Assembly (NCBI RefSeq): GCF_003987645.1
Contig: NZ_NGKA01000010.1
Location: 38,376 to 102,375 of the forward strand
Length of the DNA stretch: 64,000 nt
Reading direction: 5' to 3'
Origin: Vagococcus elongatus
GTDB lineage: Bacteria > Bacillota > Bacilli > Lactobacillales > Vagococcaceae
Part shown: positions 1-8,183 of the stretch, one piece after another
How the letters are laid out: each line of letters opens with the position of its first letter
How positions within the stretch are numbered: position 1 is the first letter of the stretch
Position numbers and translations under genes: made by a program
The notes under the pieces: model-generated
Databases searched by the model: none
Told to the model about the DNA's origin: nothing
What the model saw: only the letters and a program-made list of their open reading frames with translations

Positions 1-1
1 A

Positions 2-298
2 CAGCTGCTCTTTCCTAATCTTTCAAATAATTTGTATTATCCGCAAGTCGCTAACGATTGGCTGGATTGGATATACAAGAAAGCAAAGGAATCCGGTCAT
101 GACTTTGAAGTTATCACACCTCATGGTTTCCGACACACAGCTTGCTCTCTAATGTTTGAGTCTGGGGCAACGATTAACGAAGTTCAGAAACGACTTGGCC
201 ATAAAGATGTGAAAACGACTATGAACATTTATAGCCATGTTACACCGCAACAAGCTGAAAACACGAGTCAAAAATTGGCAAACTATTTAGGTTTCTAA
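2..298 (+). CDS. Tyrosine recombinase/integrase, C-terminal part (cut by window edge)
   Basis: The frame is open to the left edge of the window, so this is the last 98 codons of a longer gene; an internal TTG at 32 is unlikely to be the start. The catalytic half of a phage-type tyrosine recombinase is recognisable: an HGFRH box, a GH pair in 'RLGHKD', and the nucleophile tyrosine in 'NIYSH', in the usual spacing. It would carry out site-specific integration or excision of an element lying to the left. It differs in sequence from the integrase at 38587, so it belongs to a second element next to the prophage rather than being a copy. The family call is firm; the nature of the left-hand element cannot be judged. 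Confidence 0.85.
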   Translation, partial: QLLFPNLSNNLYYPQVANDWLDWIYKKAKESGHDFEVITPHGFRHTACSLMFESGATINEVQKRLGHKDVKTTMNIYSHVTPQQAENTSQKLANYLGF

Positions 299-349
299 CA
301 AATAGATAGGTTTTCAGATAGGTTTTTCTATAAGAAGGCAAACAAAAAA

Positions 350-381
350 GCTAGGATTGGCTTTACTAAGCCTTTCCTAGC
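350..381. terminator. Hairpin, possible terminator
   Basis: The arms GCTAGGA and TCCTAGC flank an inner GGCTT/AAGCC pair around a 4-base loop. A run of A lies on the left side, so the T-tract follows the hairpin on the minus strand; there is no good T-tract on the plus strand after the integrase fragment. It could still stop plus-strand transcription weakly. Confidence 0.4.
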
Positions 382-519
382 CTATACAAAATGTCTAGCC
401 CACACTGCCTTCCAGTGAGTTATAAAAGTTGGATAAATAGTATTAACCTGTATTTAATTGGTTTAACAGAATAATTTTTAACGTTGATAGTATTAGATAG
501 TAATAGATAGTATCCTATG

Positions 520-553
520 GGTGCAACTGGTGGTGCAACGAAAATTTTGCACC
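520..553. other. Candidate left attachment site with GGTGCAA repeats
   Basis: GGTGCAA occurs at 520-526 and 532-538 (5-base gap), and its inverse TTGCACC at 547-553. The second copy and its inverse form a 7-8-7 dyad, the usual shape of a tyrosine recombinase core site. The same pair of direct GGTGCAA copies with the same 5-base gap, followed by CG, is found at 39775-39795 inside the integrase 3' end. The frame through this site (GGT GCA ACG then on to TAA at 568) would give an alternative integrase tail. The 8 bases after GGTGCAA differ at the two sites, so the pairing as attL/attR is an inference. Confidence 0.4.
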
Positions 554-658
554 ATAGATCCAATGTTTAAAAATATATCTTAATATTTTACGTATACTAT
601 TACGATGAGTTTAAAAAATAACCCAACTCACGCTAAACTTATTTCCATTGCTCATCAG

Positions 659-682
659 CCACTCGAAAGAGTGGTTTTTTTA
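659..682 (+). terminator. Rho-independent terminator
   Basis: CCACTC and GAGTGG pair around a GAAA tetraloop and are followed by seven T on the plus strand. No convincing plus-strand gene ends just before it. It may stop read-through from the integrase at 298 or end a short untranslated RNA starting near 600. Confidence 0.8.
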
Positions 683-753
683 TTTTAAAATTAAAACATA
701 GAAAATACAAAAAAAACAAAGTTACATCTAAAAATTAGAGATATATTTTTTAA

Positions 754-939
754 CTATTCTTTTTTGAACCTGTAAATGATGTTTCCGCCTAGTCCAGCTT
801 CTCCCACAATAGATTTTCTATCGGGACGTACTTTCCACGCTTCAAGAAACACCATCATTTCTGTTTAATTGACATGAATTTCTTCAATTTTCCCCAAGAC
901 TAATTGTTCCAATAGTAATATATACTTATTTTCGATCAT
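754..939 (-). pseudogene. Small phage protein gene (about 61 codons) interrupted by an in-frame stop
   Basis: A strong site GGAGGT precedes ATG at 939. The frame reads MIENKYILLLEQL and onward for 24 codons to TAA at 865-867, then continues in the same frame without another stop to TAG at 754. The downstream part contains 'FLEAWKVRPDRKS' and 'GEAGLGGNIIYRF', which resembles small proteins often seen beside phage lysis or lysogeny genes. One base change at the TAA would restore a single 61-residue protein. A promoter-like TATACT lies just upstream. Alternatively only the first 24 codons are used, or the second part restarts at the ATG ATG at about 858-861. The function of the family is unknown to me. 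Confidence 0.5.
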
Positions 940-988
940 TTTACTACCTCCATAAAAAGTATAGCACAAAAGATTTCCTCAACCATGC

Positions 989-1016
989 TATAATTAATTC
1001 AAAAACCCAAAGGAGC
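989..1016 (+). promoter_or_regulatory. -10 element and ribosome site of the 1023 gene
   Basis: TATAAT at 989-994 is preceded by TGC, close to an extended -10; no good -35 is seen. AAAGGAG at 1010-1016 sets the ATG at 1023. The promoter is independent of the minus-strand late operon. Confidence 0.6.
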
Positions 1017-1022
1017 GTAGTC

Positions 1023-1625
1023 ATGAATAGGAGAAACATATTTACATTGCTTATAGTTGCAATTTTCAGCGGTATTTCTCTATTTTTTGGATTTAATTAC
1101 ATTAAAGCTACTGAATCCTTAAAAAAAGAGATGCAACAACTGGAAAAGATTGAAAAAAAAGTTGATAAATTGCAGGAAAATATTAAAAAATTAGAAGATG
1201 AAAATGAAAAACTAAATAGTGAAAATGAAAAATATAAGGGGAACACAAATACTCAGGAAGCAATCAACAAATCACCAGAACTTAGCATTCCTGCTGAAGG
1301 TGATCTAATTGCTGAAATAGCTGCTGATGGTGATAACGGAAAAGGTGGTATGTATTTTGGAATAACCATAACAAATATTTCAAATAAACTATTAAAAATT
1401 TCAACTAATAATTTAACGCTTATTAATACTTCGAAAATTTCGGGTAGTGAAACCAATCTGCCACTTTATGAATCGGATTTAGAGCTAGGTCCCAGCGAAT
1501 CAACAACTTTTTCTCAAATATTTGGAACTTTTAGCGGTGATATGCCTCAATATCAAAGTATTAATGTTTTATACAATGATTATTCCATATTCTATCAAGA
1601 TCCATTAATAGAAAGTTATAAATAA
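1023..1625 (+). CDS. Membrane-anchored coiled-coil protein, possible lysogenic-conversion gene
   Basis: This 200-residue protein is not one I recognise. Residues 7-29 are a hydrophobic segment that would act as a signal anchor. Residues 33-70 are rich in K, E, L and I in heptad-like spacing and should form a coiled coil. Residues 95-195 are beta-rich ('MYFGITITNIS' and similar), like an extracytoplasmic immunoglobulin-like domain. The inferred topology is inside N-terminus, outside C-terminus. The gene sits between the endolysin and the left prophage end, convergent to the late operon and with its own promoter and terminator. That is the typical place for genes expressed in the lysogen, such as superinfection exclusion or surface-altering proteins. 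The role is inferred from position only. Confidence 0.75.
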   Translation: MNRRNIFTLLIVAIFSGISLFFGFNYIKATESLKKEMQQLEKIEKKVDKLQENIKKLEDENEKLNSENEKYKGNTNTQEAINKSPELSIPAEGDLIAEIAADGDNGKGGMYFGITITNISNKLLKISTNNLTLINTSKISGSETNLPLYESDLELGPSESTTFSQIFGTFSGDMPQYQSINVLYNDYSIFYQDPLIESYK

Positions 1626-1640
1626 ATTTTAATTGAAAAC

Positions 1641-1667
1641 AAGCCTACCTCGTGAGAGATAGGCTTT
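1641..1667. terminator. Bidirectional terminator between the 1023 gene and the endolysin
   Basis: AAGCCTA and TAGGCTT form a hairpin with an additional inner CTC/GAG pairing. T-rich sequence follows on the plus strand. It lies between two convergent genes and so probably ends both the 1023 transcript and the late operon. Confidence 0.75.
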
Positions 1668-1672
1668 TGGTT

Positions 1673-2761
1673 TTAATACTGCAAAATTGCGATGGCATCG
1701 TTGTAGGCGTTAGTCGCTCCCGGATGCCATCTTCTAAGTCTGCGGACAATTTCCGTGGCTCGATCCATTGTCTCAATGTTGATCACGCTCACCGTGTAGG
1801 TGCCATCAGACTCTTTCTTGTAGCTGATCCTTGTTGCCAACAGCTCTTGGGCATACTTGGCACGCAAGTTGTTTCTCAAACGATTAAAGGCTGCGTTATC
1901 TTTGGATATATTATCAACCTCAATCCAAGCAGACTTTCCGTCAGCTGCATTAACAACCTTGACGTTGCTTGCTGAGTAATTGACATATTGCCCTTGAGCC
2001 AACCTAGTAACCTCAGCTTTCCAGTCGTTAGCTTGTTTCCGGGTCAATCCAACAAACTTAAGCATCCGCTTGTTAGGATAGTCTAAACCAAAAACATTCC
2101 CGTTGGTCAGTAAATCCCTAGTATGCTCACGGATAAAGCCAACCATACCGCTGGCCATCTTTTCGGTAGGTACTTTTTTAATCACTGCCTTAATATACTT
2201 ACCGTCTTTTTGCTCGCCTACCATATTCGGTACATGGTTCATGTATGGCTCACTTGGTATTAACTTGTAATCATTAGACACTGTACCTTCTCCTCCTGTT
2301 AGTCTGTTTTTAAATTCAATCCACTTAGACCAATTATTTGCTTTAAACGATCCTGGGCATGCTTTTCTTGAGGCATCATAGTGCCTAACTACTCGACTAG
2401 CCGGGATGTTGTACTTGCCCATTAAATGCCTTGTCAATTCAAGCGTATTGGTCACTGTTTTATCAGTTACTGTTAATGGCGCTTTTAAACACATTTCAAT
2501 GCCAATAGAATTAGTATTTGTAATTCCGTATTTTCCATACCCATCGCCTACGTGCCATGCTCCATTTTTATCTTCAACAGATTGCCAAATTGAGATATCA
2601 TCAACAAAATAATGAGCTGATGCATTTCTATTTCCTCCACTGAAGTAATCTACATTATTTTTAGCAGAAGAAACTGTGCCGACATCATGAATCACGATAT
2701 ACTGGATATTGTTTCCGGTATAAAAATTATACGCCGATATTTTTCTTTGAATTGGTAACAT
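1673..2761 (-). CDS. Phage endolysin, N-acetylmuramoyl-L-alanine amidase
   Basis: The 362-residue protein begins with an Amidase_2 (peptidoglycan recognition type) domain covering about residues 1-160. Zinc-ligand histidines are visible in 'IVIHDVG' and 'RVVRHYDASRKACPG', and 'SIGIEMC' matches the family core. It would cut the bond between muramic acid and the stem peptide at the end of infection. Residues 170-362 are not a wall-binding repeat I can name; they hold two similar alpha/beta stretches. The start was set at ATG 2761 because GGAAAGGAAG lies at the right distance; an in-frame TTG 18 bases upstream lies inside that site. It is the last gene of the late operon, directly after the holin. 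Confidence 0.92.
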   Translation of the reverse strand: MLPIQRKISAYNFYTGNNIQYIVIHDVGTVSSAKNNVDYFSGGNRNASAHYFVDDISIWQSVEDKNGAWHVGDGYGKYGITNTNSIGIEMCLKAPLTVTDKTVTNTLELTRHLMGKYNIPASRVVRHYDASRKACPGSFKANNWSKWIEFKNRLTGGEGTVSNDYKLIPSEPYMNHVPNMVGEQKDGKYIKAVIKKVPTEKMASGMVGFIREHTRDLLTNGNVFGLDYPNKRMLKFVGLTRKQANDWKAEVTRLAQGQYVNYSASNVKVVNAADGKSAWIEVDNISKDNAAFNRLRNNLRAKYAQELLATRISYKKESDGTYTVSVINIETMDRATEIVRRLRRWHPGATNAYNDAIAILQY

Positions 2762-2797
2762 AGTACACTTCCTTTCCAAAAATAAAAGAGCAACCGA

Positions 2798-3067
2798 TTA
2801 AAGTTGCTCCTCCTCATTATTACGATTGATAAACCTCGTAAATGCCTGATGCGCCCCTGTAGATGCCAATCCGCTGATTGCACCAAAGATGATACTCTCA
2901 ACGTTAACGCCTTGTGTCAGACACGCTACAACCGACCCTACAACTGCTACTATCAAAGGTATAAAGTCATTGGCTAGCTTGTGAAAAATAGCTGTGTGTT
3001 TAATCACAAAACCTACCACCAAGCTACCTAAAAACGACATCAAAATAATATAATTTTCAAATTCCAT
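2798..3067 (-). CDS. Phage holin (Hol44/superfamily V-like)
   Basis: This 89-residue protein has two to three hydrophobic segments, at about residues 6-22, 35-50 and 58-72, and a charged C-terminus ending 'NRNNEEEQL'. The pattern 'IPLIVAVVGSVVAC' followed by 'IIFGAISGLASTGAHQ' is typical of small holins of the Hol44 type. It would form membrane lesions that let the amidase reach the wall. It sits immediately before the endolysin gene, as expected for a lysis cassette. The holin call is good; the exact superfamily is from memory. Confidence 0.88.
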   Translation of the reverse strand: MEFENYIILMSFLGSLVVGFVIKHTAIFHKLANDFIPLIVAVVGSVVACLTQGVNVESIIFGAISGLASTGAHQAFTRFINRNNEEEQL

Positions 3068-3079
3068 TTTTCCACTCTC

Positions 3080-3496
3080 CTAATGTAATTCTTTAATTTT
3101 TAACTCTAGTACACTGTTATACAATCGATCTCCTGTACCGTTACCGCCATATTCCTTATATGACGTGTGTAGACATTCTAAATCGTTTAATTCCTCGACT
3201 GTCACCCAGCCACGCTCAATATATCCCCTAGCTGTCTTGTAAATTTTGTTGTGCAGTATAGCGATATTAGCTTCAGAGTTTATTTTTTCCATCTGTTCCG
3301 TTCGTCTGCTCTTCGATTCAAGATCTTCCACAATTCGTCTAATTGCTGTCATACTATCAACAATTTCTTGATTTTGTTTCTTCTTTTTATCAAAATAATT
3401 TTTAAAAAACTTAGCTATCTGCCATAAGCCGCTCAATAGTGGTACTCCTAAAAGTATCAGCACCAAGGCGTTTAGCTCTAACAACGTATTAAACAT
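3080..3496 (-). CDS. Phage membrane protein with coiled coil, lysis-cassette associated
   Basis: The 138-residue protein has one N-terminal membrane segment (about residues 5-26), a basic stretch (KKKKQ), a helical coiled coil (about 40-75), and a conserved-looking C-terminus with 'KTARGYIERGWVTVEELNDL' and 'GGNGTGDRLY'. Proteins of this shape are common just before holins in phages of Firmicutes and are often called holin-like or hypothetical. The function is unknown; a second holin, antiholin or tail-tip role is possible. GGGGTGAG precedes the ATG start. Confidence 0.75.
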   Translation of the reverse strand: MFNTLLELNALVLILLGVPLLSGLWQIAKFFKNYFDKKKKQNQEIVDSMTAIRRIVEDLESKSRRTEQMEKINSEANIAILHNKIYKTARGYIERGWVTVEELNDLECLHTSYKEYGGNGTGDRLYNSVLELKIKELH

Positions 3497-3529
3497 GTCT
3501 CACCCCATTAAAAAATAAATAGCCTACTT

Positions 3530-3757
3530 TTAAGTAGACTCATACTCAGATATAAACTTTTTAACCAACTGCCAGTATTCATCTTCCAACAATTCATTAT
3601 TAACAATAGCTTGTGCGATTTCTACCAACTGGTCCATCTTCAGTGTGACTTCTCCCAAAACTAGTAGCGCACCATGCCAATGCTTCAAGCAGTAATCTGA
3701 CAGCCTCTTATTTTTTTGAGATTCCAGTAATTCTTCACAAAATTTTTTAAAGTCCAA
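3530..3757 (-). CDS. Small hypothetical phage protein
   Basis: A 75-residue protein starting at TTG, supported by GGAGGGAG seven bases upstream. It is mainly helical, with 'CLKHWHGALLVLGEVTL' in the middle and acidic ends. I do not recognise it. It lies between the tail fibre and the lysis genes, where small XkdX-like proteins are usual, but it lacks the XkdX motif. Confidence 0.65.
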   Translation of the reverse strand: MDFKKFCEELLESQKNKRLSDYCLKHWHGALLVLGEVTLKMDQLVEIAQAIVNNELLEDEYWQLVKKFISEYEST

Positions 3758-3773
3758 TAATTATCTCCCTCCT

Positions 3774-6683
3774 TTAATCTCCTGCCACATACATGACAGC
3801 TATGTTTAACCAAGACCCTACGCCAGCTGCAGATTGGGATGTTACTCCATAACGAGATAAAATCATGTTTCCAGACATATCAATATCCAATAGGTATCTG
3901 TTCATGCCGGATCCCTGCATAATTGTCTTAACCCACTGTTTAGGTCTAACACCAACGGGCAATGTGGCTAATGTCACCTGCGCTCCTGCGGCTATTTCTA
4001 CCGTCGGTTTAATTGCACCTGTTAGCTGCACAATTCTATTTTGTCTGCTATACCTTGGCTGGTTGGCGTCTCCGGAATCATACTCAGTAAAACCTGACTT
4101 GTACATCCCTGACGAAAAGGCAGTTGTTGGGATAGTCATCAAATCTTTATACGTTAGATTGACGATACCATAAGGCTCTCTGTAGTCTCGCATAGCAATT
4201 CCCATGGGACTTACAGCCGACTGAACAAGATTGTTTGATGCAGCACTGCCGCTTGATACCCTGAACCCACCTGAACCTGCTTCCCAATCCCATAATATAG
4301 TGTTTTTAGTAGCGTCAGAATAGGATATAGACGTCATCCCACTTGGGGATTGTGTGAATTTTCCATTTTGCGGATCACCTGCAATTTTCCAAGTCACCGT
4401 TTTGACTCCCACATCTTCGGAAACATAATTCAGGGTAACATTTCCCTCTGCATAATCACCAGAGTTGATAAATTTAGACCCTGATAAGGTACTAGCTATT
4501 ATCTCCGCACTTGTTATTTTGATTGCGTTTAGTTCAACGATATTTAACAATGACTGTTCTATGGTCTGCGCTTGCCATTTGCCACCCTTTAAGATATAAA
4601 ATCCAGTCACGTTACCTACAGCATCAGTTCTCCACCATTGCTGCCCTTCGCTTACTCCGACAGGTTCTGTCACTGATATAATTGGATAACTACCTGTCAT
4701 ACCTAAAACTAATGCAGGAGCAGATGTGCTAGTGGTGCCATTTGTATAAGTAGTTAATATTCTTCGCCACACAAATTTGGTTGGATCAGCGTTATTAGGT
4801 ACTGTGGTAGACCACACACCCCCCGTTTGAGTGGTGGGTGATGTTGAAATATAATACTGTTCCACGATGGATTTGATGCCATTGCCTGTTGCTCCTGCGG
4901 GCCCTTGCGGACCTGTTGCACCCGGTTGACCAGTTTCTCCATCCTTGCCATCAGCTCCCATTTTCCCAACACTATATGACACTGTCTTAGTTCCGTCAGT
5001 GTAGGACAGCTCCGTCTTTGTCCATAGATATTGATTAGCTCCCACGGAAGGTATACCGGTCGTCCAAACACCTGTTGGCGGACTAGTTCCTCCTATTGAT
5101 GCTTGGTAAGTAACTTTACTTGCAGCTATGCCAGTGCCATCTTCACCTTTCGGACCCGTGTTTCCTGTGGCACCGGGATCACCTTTATCCCCTTTGGCGC
5201 CGTCTTGGCCATCATTACCTTTAGCTAAAAACCACTCGTAATCTTTTGGATTATTACTTGCCGTTGGTGTGTCCTTGTTATACGCCATACCGATGTAGGC
5301 TTTGCCATCCGGATAGTCCGACATACCGCCACCGCTGACCGTGTCTGCATACTTACGCCATATATATTTATTAGTACCGGGAATCCCTTGAGAACCTTCC
5401 ACTTTTATCCACAAACCTACGTAATCTGCCGGATCATCTGATGGCACTGGTTGATTGATGACAGTCTTAACCGCCATATACTTTTTACCTGCCGGACTAG
5501 CTGATATACCGTTCCCTTGATCATCGTCAGCATATCTAACCCAAAGGGAGGGAGTCTCAATTTTAAGACTATTTAACTGCTCCTGTAGTTTCTTGATTCT
5601 GGCATCGATACTCGACTCCACGATCCTAAAATTCCCAAACAACGCTTTGCTACGGCTTGGTTCGGAATAGCATTTGTCAATCTCCAGCACTCGTGCTTTC
5701 AGGTAAAGAGGCGGATTGTAGTCGTGGTCGATCACACTGACAAAGTCCCCGACTTCTAGATTTTCGTCCACCTCCACCAAGTCAACCTCATAATTGATTT
5801 TTGGCTGCACTCGACGTTTTAACTCAGCGAGAGTCTGTTTAAACAGCGTGTCTTGATTGTCCGTGTCATAGTCCCAATAGTCCTCGTTGTACACTGCCTC
5901 ATTATCATCGTACTGTTGGTGAGCCTTGCGACTGCGTAAAAAGACAGCGCCTTTTGTAGTAAAAAAGTCGCCATCATCATATTCTATATCCCTAAAGTAG
6001 ACATCTTCATTTCCTTCTTTAGCCTTCCCAACTCCAGCAATAGCTGTCCTTAAGTCGCTTGTGTCTACGGTTTTAGTAATATTGGTGACAGTGTCACCAT
6101 AAACAAGCTGGACATCTGATCGCTCTCTACCACGCTGACGATAGATATTGGCTACCTTTTTAATCACTTTTGAGTTATGCATGATGACTTGATAATCAAT
6201 CTCTGCATTGTCAAAGGCGTTCAACAGTTCATTGATTCGCTTTTTGGCAGTAGCACGTCCTTCGTACTCCACCACTCTAGACATGTGGGAAATCTCATTG
6301 ATACCAATCTCCCATCCTGTACCTTGAGCGCATAAATTAAAGTAATATTCAAACGGATTAGGCTGTGGAAATTTCTCCCATCTGTTCATGACTTTATTAA
6401 TCAGTTCATAGCCGAGATTTTCCGTCCGAATAATGTATCGATCGTGATCCTCTTCAATCTCATTACCAAACAGACTAAACTTCCAAGCATTCCCTTTGTC
6501 ATCCCTAAAAGAGATAAAGCGTGTCTCCGATAGCAATCTAGCGTTTTCTTTAGTTTTCTCAACCTCGAAATCAAAGGTCGAGCTGCCGCTTTCTACATTG
6601 ATAACATGGCTATCGTTGTAATAATCAGCCATGACCCCGATGGATGTTGAGTTCATGGTTTGTAAATACAGTAAAGGTTTCAA
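3774..6683 (-). CDS. Tail-associated protein/tail fibre with collagen-like repeats (Tal)
   Basis: This is a 969-residue protein. The N-terminal 370 residues resemble the baseplate-hub/prophage tail endopeptidase family (Tal, Prophage_tail), with the usual pattern of beta domains and 'FVSVIDHDYNPPLYLKARV'. A short coiled coil (about 365-380) follows. Two collagen-like Gly-X-Y runs lie at about 487-513 and 572-601, separated and followed by repeated modules of the form 'G..W.T..P....(Y/F)(L/V)W', each a probable carbohydrate-binding or spacer unit. The C-terminal 250 residues look like a fibre head. It would form the tail tip and contact the cell surface. The start is TTG with AAAGGTGG. No separate receptor-binding gene follows, so the C-terminus probably binds the receptor. 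Confidence 0.85.
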   Translation of the reverse strand: MKPLLYLQTMNSTSIGVMADYYNDSHVINVESGSSTFDFEVEKTKENARLLSETRFISFRDDKGNAWKFSLFGNEIEEDHDRYIIRTENLGYELINKVMNRWEKFPQPNPFEYYFNLCAQGTGWEIGINEISHMSRVVEYEGRATAKKRINELLNAFDNAEIDYQVIMHNSKVIKKVANIYRQRGRERSDVQLVYGDTVTNITKTVDTSDLRTAIAGVGKAKEGNEDVYFRDIEYDDGDFFTTKGAVFLRSRKAHQQYDDNEAVYNEDYWDYDTDNQDTLFKQTLAELKRRVQPKINYEVDLVEVDENLEVGDFVSVIDHDYNPPLYLKARVLEIDKCYSEPSRSKALFGNFRIVESSIDARIKKLQEQLNSLKIETPSLWVRYADDDQGNGISASPAGKKYMAVKTVINQPVPSDDPADYVGLWIKVEGSQGIPGTNKYIWRKYADTVSGGGMSDYPDGKAYIGMAYNKDTPTASNNPKDYEWFLAKGNDGQDGAKGDKGDPGATGNTGPKGEDGTGIAASKVTYQASIGGTSPPTGVWTTGIPSVGANQYLWTKTELSYTDGTKTVSYSVGKMGADGKDGETGQPGATGPQGPAGATGNGIKSIVEQYYISTSPTTQTGGVWSTTVPNNADPTKFVWRRILTTYTNGTTSTSAPALVLGMTGSYPIISVTEPVGVSEGQQWWRTDAVGNVTGFYILKGGKWQAQTIEQSLLNIVELNAIKITSAEIIASTLSGSKFINSGDYAEGNVTLNYVSEDVGVKTVTWKIAGDPQNGKFTQSPSGMTSISYSDATKNTILWDWEAGSGGFRVSSGSAASNNLVQSAVSPMGIAMRDYREPYGIVNLTYKDLMTIPTTAFSSGMYKSGFTEYDSGDANQPRYSRQNRIVQLTGAIKPTVEIAAGAQVTLATLPVGVRPKQWVKTIMQGSGMNRYLLDIDMSGNMILSRYGVTSQSAAGVGSWLNIAVMYVAGD

Positions 6684-6686
6684 TGA

Positions 6687-8183
6687 TTATAACCACCTTT
6701 CTCTGTAGGTTAATTTCATTTCGGGTCTTGCCGAAAAGTCCGAATAGGCAATCCCTATCTCATTTTTTCCCGGAACCAACATAATCGGTTTAGATGCCAT
6801 TTCTTGGATATCCACATTTAAGCCATCATTGACGTAGGTTTCTACCTTACGATCCGTGCAGGCCACATTGACTTTATCGCCCGGCGAAAACATATTAGGA
6901 ATATCCTGCCAATACTCAACGTTATGCTTTTTAAGTTCTAGCTCGTAGATTGCCATATCCGTTGGATAGTCAGTTTTCCAAGCACCGTTCCAATAAGTCA
7001 CACCGGCCGCTTCCACTTCCGCTAAGCTAGGATCACGGTACGTAAACCGTTGACTGGTGTTTTTACTACCTCGCTCCAGTTTATCCATGGCAAACGTGAA
7101 TGTGTCTCCCCGTTTTTCTATGATGGTTTGACCGATAAAATCATTCCACCGATCAGAATTTTCTCGCCAAACTAATTGTTGCTTAACCCAAAACTCACAC
7201 GTTGATCGGACGGTACCCTTTGCTCGTTTCCACCACAATATCCCGGCTAAAAAATTCCCCTCAGCGTCCGTGATGTTGATTTCTTGAAATCCCAACTCCT
7301 GAGTGCCTCGGACATTGTTGTGAGCATAAAAGTGAGTATAGGCCCTCATCCACCAATCTTTAGCAGTCTTAGATCCGTTAGTATCAACATCAAGTTCACG
7401 GTAGATAGACGGTCCTGTCCAGCCATCATGAGTCGCTGTGTCTCCAAACGAGTCAGTGATCGTTCTAGTCCGGCCGTTGGCGTCTGTCCCAAAGCGTAGC
7501 ACGCCATTTTGAACTGCGCTGACATGTTCTGCATATCGGATAAAACCATTGTTATCACGCCATTTATTACGAGTTGGCGGTAGAAAATCATCATAAAGCA
7601 AGCGTTCGCTGGCGTTGACATCCACACCGTCCACCTCAAGTGCATTCCCAACTTGTACAGCATTGTCGTTAGAGTCGGCAATTCCAAGAAAGCCGTTCTC
7701 TGTCGAGTGCTTAAATTCAAAACTGACTGGTATCGGCGCACTACCTTCATAGTTGATTTCAACAATATCTGTATCATTTGGTAATACCAGCTCTGTTTCA
7801 TCAATAGAATGAGCTAAACCATCTGGAATCACCCATTCAATATCTCCAAACCCGAGAAAGCTTTTTTCGGCAACATTGATGTCTCCAGTCGGCACAGCCA
7901 AATAATATTTGTCAGGCTCATCACTAAAAATCAAAGGTTTTGGCTCAGATACAATGAGTAGTTTAGCCAGTTCTCTACGCTTAGCAATCAAATCGTACCG
8001 TAGGACAAACCCCATTGGTATCGTCTTTTCATGGAATTGCACTTGCTGGAATTTCTTCCCTGCCGCATTACCAACCTTTTGAAGGTCAGGTTCCACCGTC
8101 ATTCCAATGCCACGATCAAGGTTGGTCACTTGAAGATATTTAGTGATTTCCAGCTCTCCAAACCATACTTTAAAATCACTCAC
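6687..8183 (-). CDS. Distal tail protein (Dit), enlarged with an internal insertion
   Basis: Residues 1-140 match the N-terminal ring-forming domain of Dit (Sipho_tail family), for example 'GIGMTVEPDLQ' and the 'GFGDIEWVIPDG' region. A plain Dit is about 250-300 residues; this one has 498. The extra part, about residues 190-400, is beta-rich and tryptophan-rich, like the carbohydrate-binding insertions of 'evolved' Dit proteins. The last 80 residues ('SKPIMLVPGKNEIGI') match the usual Dit C-terminal galectin-like fold. The GTG start shares its G with the TAG stop of the tape measure gene, which implies coupled translation. The Dit call is strong; the sugar-binding idea is an inference. Confidence 0.88.
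   Translation of the reverse strand: MSDFKVWFGELEITKYLQVTNLDRGIGMTVEPDLQKVGNAAGKKFQQVQFHEKTIPMGFVLRYDLIAKRRELAKLLIVSEPKPLIFSDEPDKYYLAVPTGDINVAEKSFLGFGDIEWVIPDGLAHSIDETELVLPNDTDIVEINYEGSAPIPVSFEFKHSTENGFLGIADSNDNAVQVGNALEVDGVDVNASERLLYDDFLPPTRNKWRDNNGFIRYAEHVSAVQNGVLRFGTDANGRTRTITDSFGDTATHDGWTGPSIYRELDVDTNGSKTAKDWWMRAYTHFYAHNNVRGTQELGFQEINITDAEGNFLAGILWWKRAKGTVRSTCEFWVKQQLVWRENSDRWNDFIGQTIIEKRGDTFTFAMDKLERGSKNTSQRFTYRDPSLAEVEAAGVTYWNGAWKTDYPTDMAIYELELKKHNVEYWQDIPNMFSPGDKVNVACTDRKVETYVNDGLNVDIQEMASKPIMLVPGKNEIGIAYSDFSARPEMKLTYRERWL

Noticed and set aside
893..901. CCCAAGACT, shared with 39847-39855, as attachment core
   Set aside because: The match is only 9 bases, the left copy is inside a small coding frame, and the right copy is part of the suf terminator stem.
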